DNA of 64,000 bases, taken from positions 9,548,192 to 9,612,191 of the forward strand of contig OY848917.1 in NCBI GenBank assembly GCA_963693285.1. Direction: 5' to 3'. Position 1 is the first letter of the stretch. Every line of letters begins with the position of its first letter. This document shows, piece after piece, positions 33,095-49,000 of this stretch. Position numbers and translations under genes: made by a program. This DNA is from Xestospongia muta (Eukaryota > Porifera > Demospongiae > Haplosclerida > Petrosiidae). Under the pieces are notes generated by a model. That model was not told the origin of the DNA, did not search any database, and worked only from the letters and a program-made list of their open reading frames with translations.

Positions 33095-34790
33095 TTCACC
33101 TTGACAGGAACATAAGATGAAAATAGTATTGACAAGTTATGATGCAATAACCTTGTTAGAACATTGGTACTTTACACCTAAAAGGTCACTGTTTTTCCTG
33201 TAAGTATGTAAAATGTAATGTGAGAAGACAAAGGGACTTTCCCTCTAATATTAGGTTTCTCTCCTTACAATGGAATGTTGAGCTGTGTTTTTACAGCTGA
33301 CATTATTTATTTAGAAGACTAATTTTTTTATATATTGATTGTGACTTGTTCGTTTTGTGTGTCCACGTTAATATTGCTAGATTAAAGTTAGTTATCTAGA
33401 AATCATTGAATATGTGACTTATCTAGGATACCTGATAATGAAATGATCTAAATATCACATGGTCATACTTGCACCAACAAATGATAAATCATGATACGAG
33501 CAAGTGTACCTATGTACCTGAGAATGATTGCATGTATATGTCACAGTCTATGTGTTATGATGAAATGAATGGTGACAAAGGTCATTTTAATATTTGCTTG
33601 TTATCTGTAATTATTAAAAAATGGTTAGCAATACAAATAACCATTTAATTAAAATAATAAAATAAAATAATAATAATTGGTATATGATATCTGACTCTGA
33701 CAAATTATAGGGTGATCATCCATGTATTGTCTTCCCAGGGAAAAGTTCGTATTGAGACTAGAATAAATGTCTGTTTGTAATGAATACACTGAAGGAGAGT
33801 GATCTGGAATAATATCTAATGTAAAAGGCAGACATTACTTTTCATTAATAACACATCATTAATTTTAATATAAGATTTACTCTTTAAGTGAGCTTGAGTT
33901 AGATATTTACTCTATAGCAACATATGACAAGTTAAGAAATGCTAGAAAGAACCAATTCCACTTACTACATTCAAGTTAACTCATGTTACTAAAATGATGT
34001 ATAGGTGTGAGTGTCCATATCCATACTGTCATCATACAGTAACATTGGATTAGAACTATATTATTAACATTAACTCTAGAAACTACTACATTGTGTATAG
34101 CTATACAAATATTCAGCATTATGGATTCTGTATCAACAAATATTACCGTAAGTTATAAATGAGCAATAAAAGTTCAGTATACTTTTGAATTATACAAGTT
34201 TAAGCACATAAATAAATATATCTCATTGTCAATAGTCGTTATACTTTTCTCTCACAGTTAATTGTAATATTCATAACTTAGAAATGAAATATAAAGGCAA
34301 ACTATCCTTCAATGAATCATTAAGCAAATTCATTGCTATATTTAGTTCAGTTGCAGTTGACATAGTGAGAAGCCATATAGTGCTATTATCAATGGAAGTT
34401 GTGATAAAATACTGCAGCTAATGACAGTACAAAGTTTATAACCCACAAGTACTATGTACATTAAACTCAATATAAGCTGAAGTTTCATGTATGTTATTTC
34501 TTAACAAAGTATTGAGACTCATCATATAGTATATATACCAGCACATCACATCTGGTAGAAGAGGTCACCAATATATTCCCTGGCATATATCACATTTCCT
34601 ATATTTGTTAATATCAACTCCAAATAATGTGATCATAACATTTTCATTAACAGTACCAGTCAACAATTATCAATTTGTTACATGTAATAGGAAAATGTAT
34701 CCAATAGTATACGTACTAAGATATGTAACATTGAAAGTATATCTAATTTGTTATATACAAATATAACCTTATATTATTATGGTATTTATA

Positions 34791-35102
34791 GATGTAAGGA
34801 CATAACTATACACAATGTGTTATATGACATGACTTATCTTGACTATCAGGTCTTATATACTTATTGATATACTTGTATATTGTCTCATATGCCAACATTT
34901 CATTTGTCTATAATTGATGATGTTGTAACGACTTCACTCGAAGAAGTTTTGTTTCTAGAATTATTATCTTCTAGAATTATTTATTATCTTGTAATGACTG
35001 TCATTGTGATTAAGTGGGTTGGCCCATTTTTTGTTCCTTAAATTACTTTGCATAATTTAGAGGTAGGTGGTTATGGCATTCCACTATAATAGTAGGTGTT
35101 GC

Positions 35103-35137
<35 letters not shown>

Positions 35138-36400
35138 TAACAAATATTCAGTGGGCATGACATCACATGTTTGTGGAAGTGAGAGCAATCCATTTCAAAC
35201 AAGGTATTCAACATATACAGTTCAAAACGAGGGAATGATTGTGTCATTGTTTGTTTTAGATAATCATGTTGATTACCATTTTAGGAGAGGTTTCTGTTTT
35301 GTATGTAGTATGGTATGGTCAATAAAGAACTGGCTAGTCAACTGTGCTTTGCAATCTGTTAGATATTGACATTGCTGTATACACTAGTACATTATATTAT
35401 GTTCAATTTTTGAACTCTATTATCATTAATACTGTAGTCTATTAACATACAGAAATGTCCATACTGTATATATACATATATGTACATGTACTTTAGTATA
35501 TGACATGTGTTGTTATATTATATGTAGTTTGTCACTTAGTTAACCACACCCATTTAACCACTAACACATAAACAGATACTTATGAAGTACTTTAATAAGA
35601 GAGTCATTTCCTGTTATGACAATATACTTACTACACAGTTTATATACTGTAGTGGAGAAATTGTACAAAAGCTCTTTGTGATATATCATACCAGTAAACT
35701 ACTAGCTATATCTTCTCAGTTAAAGGTTGTACACTGTACATTGTATGATTTATATATTAAGGTAGTCTAAATTGTTTCAATGATATTATCAACTTGTTAT
35801 CACATCTCAAATGTAAAAAGTGATTGCATTCACTTACAAGAAAATGAATAAAGTATTTTCATTAGTAGTAGTGTGCATAAAATATTTACTTTGCTGTATA
35901 ACATGGAACAAAAATATTAGAGTACTGTTTGTAATAAGAATATATATTATATATATGTAGGGATAACTCTACTAATTAACTCAACTAATTATATTGTTGA
36001 TTGTTGAAATTATACCATGTAATATAAATTATAATTTGTATAGATATAAGTAAATATAAACACTGTACATCTACTTCCTAACATTTCTATATTATTATTA
36101 TAGGCTACATGTCTGGTGAGAAGAGTGACTTAGTCAGTTAATATAACAATATTAAATGTTTTTATAATTGATACTTAATGTTATATGTTCATAATCTGTA
36201 GCATAACTCTATCTATCTATCTATCAACTATCTTTATATCTGTTCAGTCTCTCACAATTGAAGTTCAACAAGATAAGACTAGTACTGAGCTATATAATTG
36301 AAGACAAAAGTATATTATAATCAATAGTAAGTTGTCTATATTTTCATTATTTGGCAAAGCAACATTAACTTGGTTTGGAAGAATCTGAGCAAGCCAAGCT
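34791..36400. other. Non-coding region with repeats
   Basis: Contains a TAA run (35103-35136). From about 35410 it matches 12050-12880 in order. No gene recognised. Confidence 0.6.
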
Positions 36401-36423
36401 CTAGTACCACCCACGTAATCATG

Positions 36424-36431
36424 TGACGTCA
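36424..36431. promoter_or_regulatory. Perfect CRE palindrome upstream of the Roco gene
   Basis: TGACGTCA, the consensus for CREB/ATF bZIP factors, about 607 bases before the ATG, in a locally GC-richer patch conserved between both gene copies. The other copy has TGACGTCC and an E-box instead. Confidence 0.45.
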
Positions 36432-36720
36432 CTAAGCCAGTCTTGAAAGAAAAAGGAGTGTCAGACTTATCTGAAGACAGAGTGAAGCCTAACGAGAAGA
36501 TTGCAGTATTTGTATGCAACAATACTTACCATATTTGCTAATAGATATGTATAGTATAGTAGATTTGTGACCTAGTTTATTGGTCATTGAACAACTCTGT
36601 ATTACATGTGGGTAGGCCAACCCATAAGTTGCATGCATTGAATAAGCCCCTTGACATTTTTTTATATAGTACTATGTTTGTTATATATATTGACCTTAAA
36701 ATGACAGGATATAATACCAG

Positions 36721-36839
<119 letters not shown>

Positions 36840-37037
36840 AGACAATAAGTCTTCTCAATGGTCTTACCTCCATTACATTATGATTTCATATTTTTAACTC
36901 ATTGTTTTGTATTGATTTGTTTAAAACATTTGACCTGTAAACTGTCACCTCCACCCAAGCATTTATACACCCACTTTATCACGTGATATTGATAATCTGG
37001 TTTGCTTGCGGTATTCCCCCCGACTCGAAAAATAAGA

Positions 37038-40000
37038 ATGGGTAATAAGAAGAGCAAACCAGCCCGCTCTGACAAATATGAGTCTTCGGTAAGACTACTA
37101 CTATACCACATTTTGCAGTTAGTCATAATGTTTTTACCAACGTACTTGTTTAGGCAACAAAACAGCGACCTGGTATTTTGAAACTTCGTCGTGAAACTGA
37201 AGCTATTATTATGAATGTGGACAATTTGAAAGACAGTAATGTTTGTAGAACCTGTAGTAGTTCACCTGAATCAGTCATATCATCTGATACAAAGTGTTTG
37301 AATCTAAATAAACAAGTTAGTTCTACTTTTGTAAAGAATTTTTTTAAAAAGAATGAAACATTGTTGAATATGTGCATTACTTTGAATTAATAGACCAAAA
37401 TATCCTGAGAGCTTTATATAAACTTTATTTGTAATTATGATATAGCTGGCTACATGTTTGTATTAGTGTGTGTTAGTATGCAATCTTTAGATATACTCTG
37501 GTCTCTGGACAGCAATTTGAGTTAATGTGTATTACAAATTGTATCTGTTACTCGATTAACTTGTTCCTGTTATATATTTTAGAAGTGATGACAAACACTA
37601 ACAAACTAACAACTAACCCCATTATTGTTATATATATTTATATTATCTATTAACATAATAAAATATTATGTATGTATTCTTACAGATAGAACATCTTGCA
37701 AGACATGAAGTTACAACTTTGTCTGTATCACAAAGTAGTGATAGTAATTTGAACAGGTCTTCCCATGACAAGGATTCTGATCCCATGTTATTGGTAAATA
37801 TGTTATATTAGTAATGTTTTATGGAAGAGTGCTGACATATTTTGTTTGATGTAGTTTATATTTGTAATATTCAGTTATGAAATGAGTTATTACTAGTGTA
37901 TCCCTTCTCAGGATTCATCTCTGAGCTTAGCAGTTAGAAATGGTGATCTTGATGTAATAAAAGAAAGAATACAAGATAATGTAAATGTCAATGCCAGAAA
38001 TGAGGTTTGTCAATATAATTATAATATATTTGTGTATTATACAAATAATGTATAAAACAATATTATAGACAATAGTCAGTATGTCATGTACATTAACCAT
38101 ATAATTCAATCAGATAATAACTTCATATGTAGTTATTATAAAGTAATGTTTATTATACTTTTGTAATGAGAATGATTACAAAGTGTTACATAGTATGTTT
38201 TTATTAATACATTACCAATTGACATGACATAGGATATAAAGTGATATAAGTATATTCTGTTTAATTTAAGTTTGATACTAAACTCAATGTTCTATCTTTT
38301 GTTAGAAATGAATTAGAGAGAAATCAGTTACACCTTTTAATAGACCTTATAATTCCACAAATGTTATAAAAATGATGATATTAACTATCCTGGAAACCAT
38401 AACTTTAGTGAATGGTGTTCTTCAAATTCTATTATGGCATGACATAATGTATAAATTTCATATAATTAATTAAAGCCTTATGCAAATTTCTGTAATTGAA
38501 AATTTGAAGTAGAAGTGGTCAGAAACAGTAGAAAATATTTATAATTTAAAGCGAAAGATGTAAATGACAGCAAAAACTGGAAGTAGTCTTTAATGACTTA
38601 CAAAGAACATTAAAACTCTGAGATCACACCCAGGTTAGCTTGATGTTCTGCATTATTGGAACTCAACAGAATCAGTATTAAACTCAAAGTGAATTGATTA
38701 CAATATAACTTTCATTATCTAAGTATTCACTATTGACACATTTGTACTTCGAGTATGACTACACTCATATTTGTTGGTCTAATTTTGTTACACTTTGTTG
38801 GATTCCAGCAAAATTCCCCAAAATTTACATAGTTAGTAAACATTTGAAAATAGAAATTATGTGGTCATAACTGTTCAGTCTGCTCGCTACTTTCCTGTGC
38901 TCAAATGAAAATAACTTGGTGTCATTGCGTAGCCTAAATTTTGATTTTTCAACTATTATGTTTATATCATAAGTAGTTAAAAGATACAAGTTTATAACCA
39001 TAAATTACCTTTGTCCCACCTCTGAAAACATTATTCAAAATTACATTAGCTTACTTACTGAAAATTATGCAGAGTTAACAGAGAGTACAAACAATTGAGA
39101 TCCTTTTAGTATTCAACATTGTAGTACTTTATGTGTAATATAGTCTCTGAAAGATAACATGAAAATAAACATTTTTAGTAAATTGGCTTGCATTTTGCCC
39201 TTTACTATAGAGCACCTCCATTATACCAAATAATGGAGAGTTTTCATTGTCTTGAATACGTATTATAAACATTTATGTATTGATGGTAGATGTTAGAGGC
39301 TTCACAAGTAGTGATGCCTAATTTTCTTTCTAAAATTTGATATCTCTTGTTTTGACTCAATTTTTCCTTCCAAAATATAAAATATATTGTTAATGTCAGG
39401 AGGTATTGTGTTATGAAAAGTGTCAAAATGAACTAAGTTTTGTCATTTTCATTACTACGTATATCTATAAATTAGTGACTCCTCTTTATAAAGGACATTT
39501 ATGTTTGTCCTGATTTGTTATGTATGCTCTTTGGATGTTATATTATAAGTACATATTTGACCAAGGTCTGTTTGTCAAACTTTTATCATTGCTTTCTAAT
39601 ACTGAAATGTTATTTTTTTAGTTCACTTTGTCAAGTACATTAACTGTGTAATATCAAATATAAAAAATCGTATGATTGAAATGAGACACTTTATTGATTG
39701 TCAGTTTTGTGAAAGTAACTGATATATATTTACTAGAATTTTATGTCACATGTTTTTTCATGCTGGATATGCTTTATTACTCACTAATACTCAGCATTAC
39801 AAACTTGTATGTGTATTTATAATAATGTGTGTCAGTTTTACTATGAAAATATATACCAATTGCAGCTCATTTAATGATACAGTACATTATATAAATAATG
39901 AGCAATGTCAATTATAAAGCTTTCATTGCTGGTATGTTAGTACAGATTCATTGCTAAGTAAGATACACCAGTAAAGAGAATGCTTAGACAAGACTAACTC

Positions 40001-43000
40001 AACAATCCAATGTAGGTTTTAATGATTATTTACTAAATGAACTTCAATACTGTGTTATGAAGCATGACCATTATAACAAGTCAAACAGTGACAATAGATG
40101 CTATATTGATATTACTTGACCCTAGATAGAATTACTTAATGAGCAAGTAGCTCTTTTAAAGCATCTTTAATGGATTAGTAACATATTTAAACTACCTTGT
40201 GTAAAAGATATATTTCCTGGGTACACATAATAAGGGTTTTCCATCTCTGTAAAATGATCTGTTAATGCTGGTATTTGTAAGCATTCTATTGCATGTAAAG
40301 TGAATCATCTGTTATTTCTTGTTACATTCATCATTCCTTTTCTTCCCTATAATGTACCATTGAAGTGTGTATAAACAAGTATATATTACAAGACATTAGA
40401 TATTATATACAACTAACACTTATTGCATGACTGTTGTAATAACATTACACTATAATATTATTAGTTAGAATATGCATATTACCAGTGTATCAATATTACT
40501 AGATACTCTTTCTGTTATCATGTTTATTTAATCAAGTGTGTAATGTATAGTTGGTATAAGTGTTGTTATGTTACTATTGTATCTCTTTATTAGTATGGTG
40601 AAAGTATGATCATTGTTGCTTGTAACTCAATTGAAGATAATTCACATGTTGTTCAATTTTTAATTGATGTTGGAGTGGATATTAATCTTCGAGATAATGT
40701 GAGTATTAAAAACTTTATCCGATGTTGACAATATTGTTTTATTGTATAAACTAATGAAAATGCCAGCAGGTGCTTTCTAATAATTATATAAAATGATACT
40801 GATTATCATTTTATGTGTATGTAGTAAGTACTAGAGTACATATAACAACAATGTGTTGATTTTAATACATAACAATGCATGCTTATGTAAAATGTAATAT
40901 TTGTGGTTATTTATCCATACCATATTTGTACTTATAATTAATTAAGTTTAGGTAATTTTATTAATACAGTCAATATACTAATGCTAATATAGTCATACAC
41001 AAAGATTGCATGTGCCGCTATAGATATAGCTTACTTAATGTTCCATCTTGTCCACTATAAACCTTATATTTGTAAACATAGTTGGTGGTAACAAAAATAA
41101 AATGAAATTAAATTTGCAGCACTATATACCCTGCATTTTTATAATAGCTGTAATAATTTAAATTCCCATATAAAAATAGTTGATTTCATTTATAGTTACA
41201 GTTCAATGGTACATTATAGGGAAGTATTATCTGTATAGGAAATTATTTGTCAATGAACATGATACTGGTACATGATATAACAATTTTCTTTAATAATAGA
41301 TATTCTAAAATAATATTGTGTATTTATTCTTCTAGTATTGTCTCAACAAATATTTAGCAAATTTAATGGAATATATTTATTATATGATTTATCTCTTGTT
41401 GGCAGAATGGACGTGCTGCTCTACACTTTGCCTCTATTTTTAAACTTGCGAAAAGTATTAAATGTCTGATGCAAGCTGAAGTAAATGTAAATTTAAAAGA
41501 TAAGGTAAATGTCCTAGTAAAACTATCATTGTAGTATAATATGGTGCATGTATTTTTTATACAGAATATGCTAACTTTGTTATTACCTTTTCTACTCTCA
41601 GTGCATATTGAAATCGGTTGTGTTAATATAATATAGATGTATCTACTGGTATAAAAGTAATCTTCCTTTTTTATTTGTTTAATATTCATTTTCCTCATAT
41701 TAATGGTGATGTAGACAATAGATTCACTTAATATGGCTGGTTATCAGTATATTAAACCTATCATTTCTTCCTTGGCTCTGCCATTATGCAAAAGGGTTAT
41801 AAATAATAATGCACTACATTTCACCACTATATGTTGCAGATTGTACTATATATAATGATTTATAGTATAACAATGTGTTTGGTTTTCTGTATTATAATAT
41901 TATGTGGTAAATTTTGAGCTAAAAATGGAACACCCACTTTTGCTATTGTCTGGAAGATCGCTAATGATGTGATCTTGCTTAAAGTAAGGATGATACACAC
42001 TGCTTGTTGTTGTTTTGGGTAAACATTTAAGATAAAATAGAAACTTTTAAAACAAATTTTGCCGCAATTTACTCAATCTTAACAGAACAAAATAAATTAA
42101 TCCTATGTTTATAAAACACTGATATTAAGAATACATAACTCTTTCTCGATAAATATACCAAAAATGGTAGATGAAGCTCAATACAAGCAATAAAATTAAA
42201 TGTTTGCTCATAGTGTTAGCACCAGTTTTATTTTAATTTTATTGTTAACTTGACTTTTGGCAGTATTTGATTGTGAATGCAAAGCTTGTACATAACAATA
42301 ACATGAAATAATCAAAGTAGACATCAACAATTATTTCATCTATTGATATTGATATTGATATTGATATTTATATTGATACTAGTTAGTGTAATGTTAAATA
42401 CAAAAGATAGAGACATATGATTACTTGATTGGAATGAGTTGCAATAGCAACACACTTAGTACTACTATATCTCTAGTCCTTGACATTGTTAATTGTTCAT
42501 GAATACAGCAAGTGTTGAGATAGGAAGTACTGTTTTTCTTTTAATGTCAATAGTCCAATTTTGTTGTTTCAGCACTTACTTGATACTTGAAATACCAAAC
42601 CATTTAAAACATTGAATATGTTTGCATTTGTCTCTCTAGATAGATGAGCTTCGCATCACTTTGTATTTACTTCTTGAACTTACCCCTTGTTCGTATGTTC
42701 ATTCTCATTGGTGCTTCAATTAGTATTTTGTATGTATCACAAGTGTACCAGTGGAATATTCTTTATTGTATTTTCATTATTAACCTAACTTACATAAGAT
42801 GAAATTGACAACCTGACAAAATCCTGTGTTAAAATTGACTTATGTAATGTCATATGTGTCATAACATACTATATGTGCAATATAGTAATGATTTGGATTA
42901 AGCTAAAACCTCTTGTCACTGTAGAAGTTCAAAGTCATTAATATCACAGCTCATTATTTGTTAATATCAGGGGTATTTTCTAGATATTCTCTTGTGTAGT

Positions 43001-46000
43001 CGTTCTATCATTTATCAAGACTGTACTGGCACTTTCAACTGGGGTCTTGTTATAATAGTATATATACTAGAATCAGACTATGTATGTGTTATGTAGATAT
43101 TTACTGACAGTGTTAACATGGTTAATTGAATATGTTTATCCTATGATGATTTATCTGTTTTCTCAGGATGGAAATGCTGCACTGCACTATGCCACATCTG
43201 GAGGATATATTAAATGTATGAAACTCTTGCTTGAAGGTGGAGCTGATGTTAATTTAAAAAATAAGGTTAATACTGTACAAAATAATGAAAATTTTATGTT
43301 ATGTTAACAGTCACTGTACTGTACTTACTAATCTGTATGAACATGTGTATATAGCATTGTTGAGAATGTATTGCCTTTATGATCTCCCTGTCTACATTGT
43401 CTGTGTTACATTTGTGTTAATGATAGCAAATCTATTTCTACAAGTATCAGTCAAAAATTTCATTTAATCTTTGCTGCTTTGTTTATTTTAATTTTTTGCC
43501 GATTAAGGTTACATGGCCCCAACATAGTTAATGTCAGTAATATTAGACAACATGAAACTGCTATCAGTATAAGTAGGCAGTAACATGATGTTGTTTGTAT
43601 TATGACAGTGTATTTTGGATAGAGTACTGTTATGTTATGGAATGATATTTATCCAAAGGAGCATGAAGAAAAGCAGAAACCATGCTATAAAGTCTCATGC
43701 GGCTAGTTTCTTTTATTAGTGTTTGTACTACACACATAGTAGTACACTTGTCAAGAGGTATTTCATTCATTATGTAACAACATATTGCTGTGGTTTATAA
43801 TGAAGTGATAATGTAAAGATCATAAATTAGCATGAAGAAAAGCAGAAACTAGATTGTTCAAAAAGTATTTGGTAAGCTAAGATGTGGCAGAGTTAATTCT
43901 GAGCAGGTAAAAGCTTTAGAACTATTTTTTGAATATAGATGATATATTTGTTACTTTATTGTTTGCATTTGTTACAAGTCTCATAATGCCATACTTCCTA
44001 ATATTATTATTCTATACTTTTAAAATGCTAAGACAAAAAATGGTTTTAATATCAGTTATTGTAGAATTGTTACAAGACCAGGTACTAATCTTCTCTTTTG
44101 ATTTCTGCCACATCTATTTCATCAAATGCTATATTTTATTAGTTTCACACAAAATAGTAAGACTCCTAGTTTTTGGATCCAATCATAGTCTAAAGAAAGT
44201 TTTCATTAACATGTGTTAAGATTTGCTCAAATAGATGTTAATTAACTGTGGTTTCACCAGGAAAGCTAGTAAAGTTGTACTCTAAAAAAAAGAAAAAAAA
44301 AGAAAAAAAAGTTGTAGGTTTTATCATAGGAAAGAGATTGGTTTCATAATGCTATATTGCATGTAACATGTCTTTTTTATCAGACATGTTGTAACTCTCT
44401 ACATGTAAGGATGTCATGATGTTCATATTCTTACTCTTATTTTGGTTTGTTTCTCCTCATAAATTAAAAAATAGATATTGGGCTTTTAAAGATTACTTTT
44501 ACATGTAAACGTTTGATTTTATTTGTTTTCTTTTGCACTTTAACTAGTTGAAATAAGAAATTTACATAGCTTGAAAGTAGCTCTCTCATAGATGCCATTT
44601 TTGTTTTAATTTGAAGTAATTTTGTGAGTTGAATTATAGTGATATGGAAATCAATTAAAACAGAGTTTCCAAATGATTTGAGGCTACTAAACATTATTTT
44701 ATCATCATACTACCTAACACAATTCTAAGCTATATTTTGTATTGAAAGCACTTTTCTAAGATAAAATGATAACTTTCTTTTTACCATGATATAATGTCTT
44801 ATAATTTTGGGACTCAACATTCCGTTATAAACTATTACAACAAATAATCATTATGCCAATGATATTGTGGCTACTATATAATAATATCTATACTGCCATC
44901 TTACTTTGGGGTTGTTATTAATACATTTCTTGCCATCCTTTATTTAACAAATTTTTTATATTTTCTTATGTCTTCAACTATAGTCCTTGAAAGACTGATT
45001 ATAATACCTTCTAATAATAATTAGTGAATATAAAGTGTACATAAAAATGTTGGTTATATTTTGTTGTTACTATACTAAAGCTTTGAGGGCTCCACTTTCT
45101 ATAATTGTTATTAGAACTTACTATGAAATGTTCTATTTGTATTATGAAATTTACTATTCATTTATTTATTATATTTAGTATGGATGCTGCCCTCTCTTAT
45201 GTGCTTATTTAAGTGAAGGGCTATGTAAAGAAGGTGCTATAGAAGCACTGATGGAGACTTGTCCTGTAGACATTGAAGAGATTCGTGCAGTAAGATCAAT
45301 GATGATATTTGACAGATATTTACTTATTGTGAACAAAAATTGGTTTGGAATGATATCATGTTTTCTTAATTGTGTAGTGAATGGGATGTGTTTCAGCATT
45401 GTTTATACCTTAAAAGATGTTGTTTGTTTTGACTCTCCATTATTGATAAACATATTTGTCTTTATAACTTTAACATTTAAATTTATTGTTTGAAAAATTA
45501 ATTCTTCCGATTAGTAATTTTTTCTCAAGTACATAAATAATCAAACTATGCATGCAATCTCTTATTCAGCCTTGTGTAAGTAGGTATAATATGAAGTTGT
45601 TTCTATGTACCTTTTATTTCTCTAACATATATTATGCTTTCATTTTGTTTTCAATCTGTTCCTGCATTTTTCTTACATGATACTGTCTATTATACTACAA
45701 CATTACACTTAAATGACCACTGTGTGATTAAGACAGAAGTTCATGCTAGTATAATGCTTTTACTCTTCAATACAGTTATGCCTAAAATTATGCTAGGTTA
45801 ATAGGTTCAACCTTATCCAATAGTATCCACTCATCTCTAAGCTAACTTAGTATATGATAATCATGATGACATGACATAATGTAGTGTTTTGTACTCCAGG
45901 GGATTTTTTTAAAATTTACTGCTGAAGCAACAAGTATACTGTTCTGAATTATATAAAATAATTAGTGGTATAACTAAGATTCCTTAGTTTGTATTTGACA

Positions 46001-49000
46001 AATTATTTAATCAATTAATATCAAGTATTTCTCTATATTATAGGAATACCACTTTTTAACAGCTGCTAAAAACAATGATGTTGACACATTAAAGAGGATG
46101 TTGGCAGCTAATGTTAATATCAATATTGGTGATTTGGTAAGTTAGAATTATCATAGCTTTAACAATGATAGCATATGACTTTGTACACTTTTATATGTAA
46201 CTATAATATAGTGAATGAATGACTTCAAAGCATTTACTGCTACACATGCACATTCTATAATTACAATGTGTCACCTTAAGCTGTCATTTTTTTTCTTCTA
46301 CCTGGTCAGATTTTGCCCTGCACACTTTTAAACTTTTTTCAAAAAAGCTTTGACAAGTTGTTTTTCTTTATATATTTGATTATAGGTTGGATGGACTGCT
46401 CTTCATTATGCTGCTAATAAGAGTAATATTGATGTTGTAAATGTTCTAATAAAGACTCCTAATATTGACATGAATGCAAAAAATTTTGTAAGTATATCAT
46501 CCCTATAGAGTTTGTACAAGGAAATGGTTTTTCAGTAACATGTTTTCTTGGTAGTGTAACTATTCCTTTATATATGATAAGCATAAAAAGCATCATGTAA
46601 TTAAGTGCATGCTAGTGTGGAATAAAAGTTTATATATACAACAAGTTGTGTTCTCTTTGAACAGACATCTTATAGGTAGCAGACTCAAAGTTTATTTAAG
46701 ACAACTATAGATATAGCAATATATACCTAGGAGTTATTTCTTGATAGTCGAGAACCCTACTATCCCTTGGAGGAGAAAGAATTCGAATGTTTCTATGATT
46801 GTCTTTGTCAAACAGTTGTTTTTCTCATCACCACACATTATAGCAACTTCTTTCACTTCAATAAGACTTTATTTTAACTATTTTAATTGTTACAAGTTGT
46901 TAGGCATAAAATACATGAGTACAAAGTTGATATTCTAACAAATAACATGTTCATGTAGAGTACATGTGAATATAGACAACTAGAGTGGTTTCTTCAAGTG
47001 TCCAGTCTTTTTGAACACCCAAACTGATTTCACATGGCAAATATAAAGCTTAGTATAACAAAAAGAAATACAAAACATCATAAAGCAGTAGTTAACTCAG
47101 TATGTATGGGCATGTCCATTTAATAAACGTGACATATAAAGAGTTTAAAACTTTACTAATAACTGTTTTAGCTGTTGTCTCTGATGCTATGTTCATAAAA
47201 TAGTCATGAATGTATAAAATTGTATGTTTTAAATGTTTGATTACAACAGTTACGGTTAAGTATTTCCAAAACATAAATTGAGAGAACAATAACTTTAGCA
47301 TACCATGAAAGAACACACTTCTTACATGCATACGTCCATGTGGATTCATGAATAACAACTGATTAACTGTCTAAATAAAAGATGATGTAATGTATTTGTT
47401 GCTATTTTTTTGAAAGGAACTGTTTTATTAATTTGTTGTATGGTCAAATACAAACATATGGTTCCTGGCATAAATAATCTTTTTAGTTATACAATGTCAT
47501 AGTCCAATATTAATTCTGCTTTTCTCAATAATACGTGTTTATGTCTGTTTTATAGAGCAAGTTAATATTTGTGTTTTTACTTTATGACATGTGTTAATAA
47601 ACTTTGTTATTATTAAATTTGCATAATGGTTTAATACAGGATCATGTCATCATAACATTTATTTATTTTATTCATGTAGTATGGTGATACTTCAGTTCAT
47701 CGAGCAGCTTTCCATAACAATGTGCATATACTAAGACAATTAGTGCAACACAATGCACTGCCAGATGTGAAAAACAAAGTAAGTACTTTAGTGGTATTGT
47801 AGTTTTCTTAAATTATCCTATTAAACAATCATCAATATAATATTGCCTGTAAGGATTTTAGTATGTAATATGTCTATGAAGCATTAGTACTATATTCTTC
47901 AGTAAAGCATATTTATTAAATATGTTATACATTACTATGTACTAGAAGTGTTGTACTATTTACATTGTACATATCATTGTTAACAGTTGGGCAGATCAAG
48001 TAGTTATTTAAACAAGGTCCTTTTAATTCATTTACAAAAGTAGTAGGTTTTCAGTTAATATCTTGCTGATGATTAATGTACAGTAACAATGTAAATGATG
48101 TATTTAGTATATAGTAAGTAAGAAGACATATTATAAAGTAGTAGGTGATCATGTCATTATAACTAATTTGTCATAATGAGATTTGTTTATTATGATCTCC
48201 TTTTATGTTGACAATTACTTGACTTCTCCTTGGTTTCTATGTGCACTATCAGTTTGAGCATGACATAATTTACTGTCAAGTTGAGAAGTGAAGTCAGATA
48301 TGGTAAAGCTTTCCTTTGTTCAATCATAGTTAGCATAAATTTAAACTTCTGGTGACATGCAGCATTGATCTAATAAGGTTTTTTGACAATTTGTTCTTCA
48401 AAATTGATAGCATACTCTATTACTTTTTTGGTATTGTGCAATTATCATCTTATGGCATGTTTGCTCATTTATTTTTTTACATTAAGTTGCCTTGTCACTT
48501 AATACTATATGTGAAGATCATTTACAATCTCCACCCATCATACAATTATTGCATAATAATGTAAATGGCTTTACTTAAAATGTTAACTATTACAACATGT
48601 CTTTGACATTATTAAATGTATGGAGCTGCTTATATTGTACGTGGCATTACCAACATTATAACATATCACTGTTGTAAAGGCTAGTGGACTTTCAACTTAT
48701 TTACACAACTGTTACAATGTAATTTCATTTATGATATATAAAAAACATGTTGTATAGCAGTAACTGATCATATATACTTTGTCATAATGACATCCATTTG
48801 TTATCACCTTCTGTATTGATAATATTTGGGTTTATCTTGATTTGTACAATCAGTACGACCATATGACTCTTTTAAAGTAAATTTACATTTAGCATACTTT
48901 AAATCTCTTGATATTGGAGAGCAAGTCATGAAATAATGATAGTCACATTTCTACTTCAAAAGTTATAGCTAATGATTTGAAACACTTGTTACAATTACAC

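Larger units (their letters stand above)
31866..34790. repeat. Tandem duplication, unit 2 (about 2.87 kb)
   Basis: Second unit, containing gene copy D. Differences from unit 1 are scattered single bases and small indels, mostly outside the exons. The right edge fades at about 34790. Confidence 0.9.

Noticed and set aside
36265..36522. Minus-strand open frame of 85 codons upstream of the Roco gene
   Set aside because: A related but frame-altered sequence exists at 12.9-13.0 kb. The shared part coincides with the GC-rich promoter-like patch and carries no domain signal.
37178..37390. 70-codon frame starting at an internal codon of exon 2
   Set aside because: It is part of Roco exon 2 read through its donor site. 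The exon ends at 37315.
41363..41698. Minus-strand frame of 111 codons
   Set aside because: It overlaps ankyrin exon 6 on the opposite strand and has no motif. It is a shadow.
44281..44312. A-rich run as a retroposon tail
   Set aside because: It is interrupted by regular G residues and no element body precedes it.
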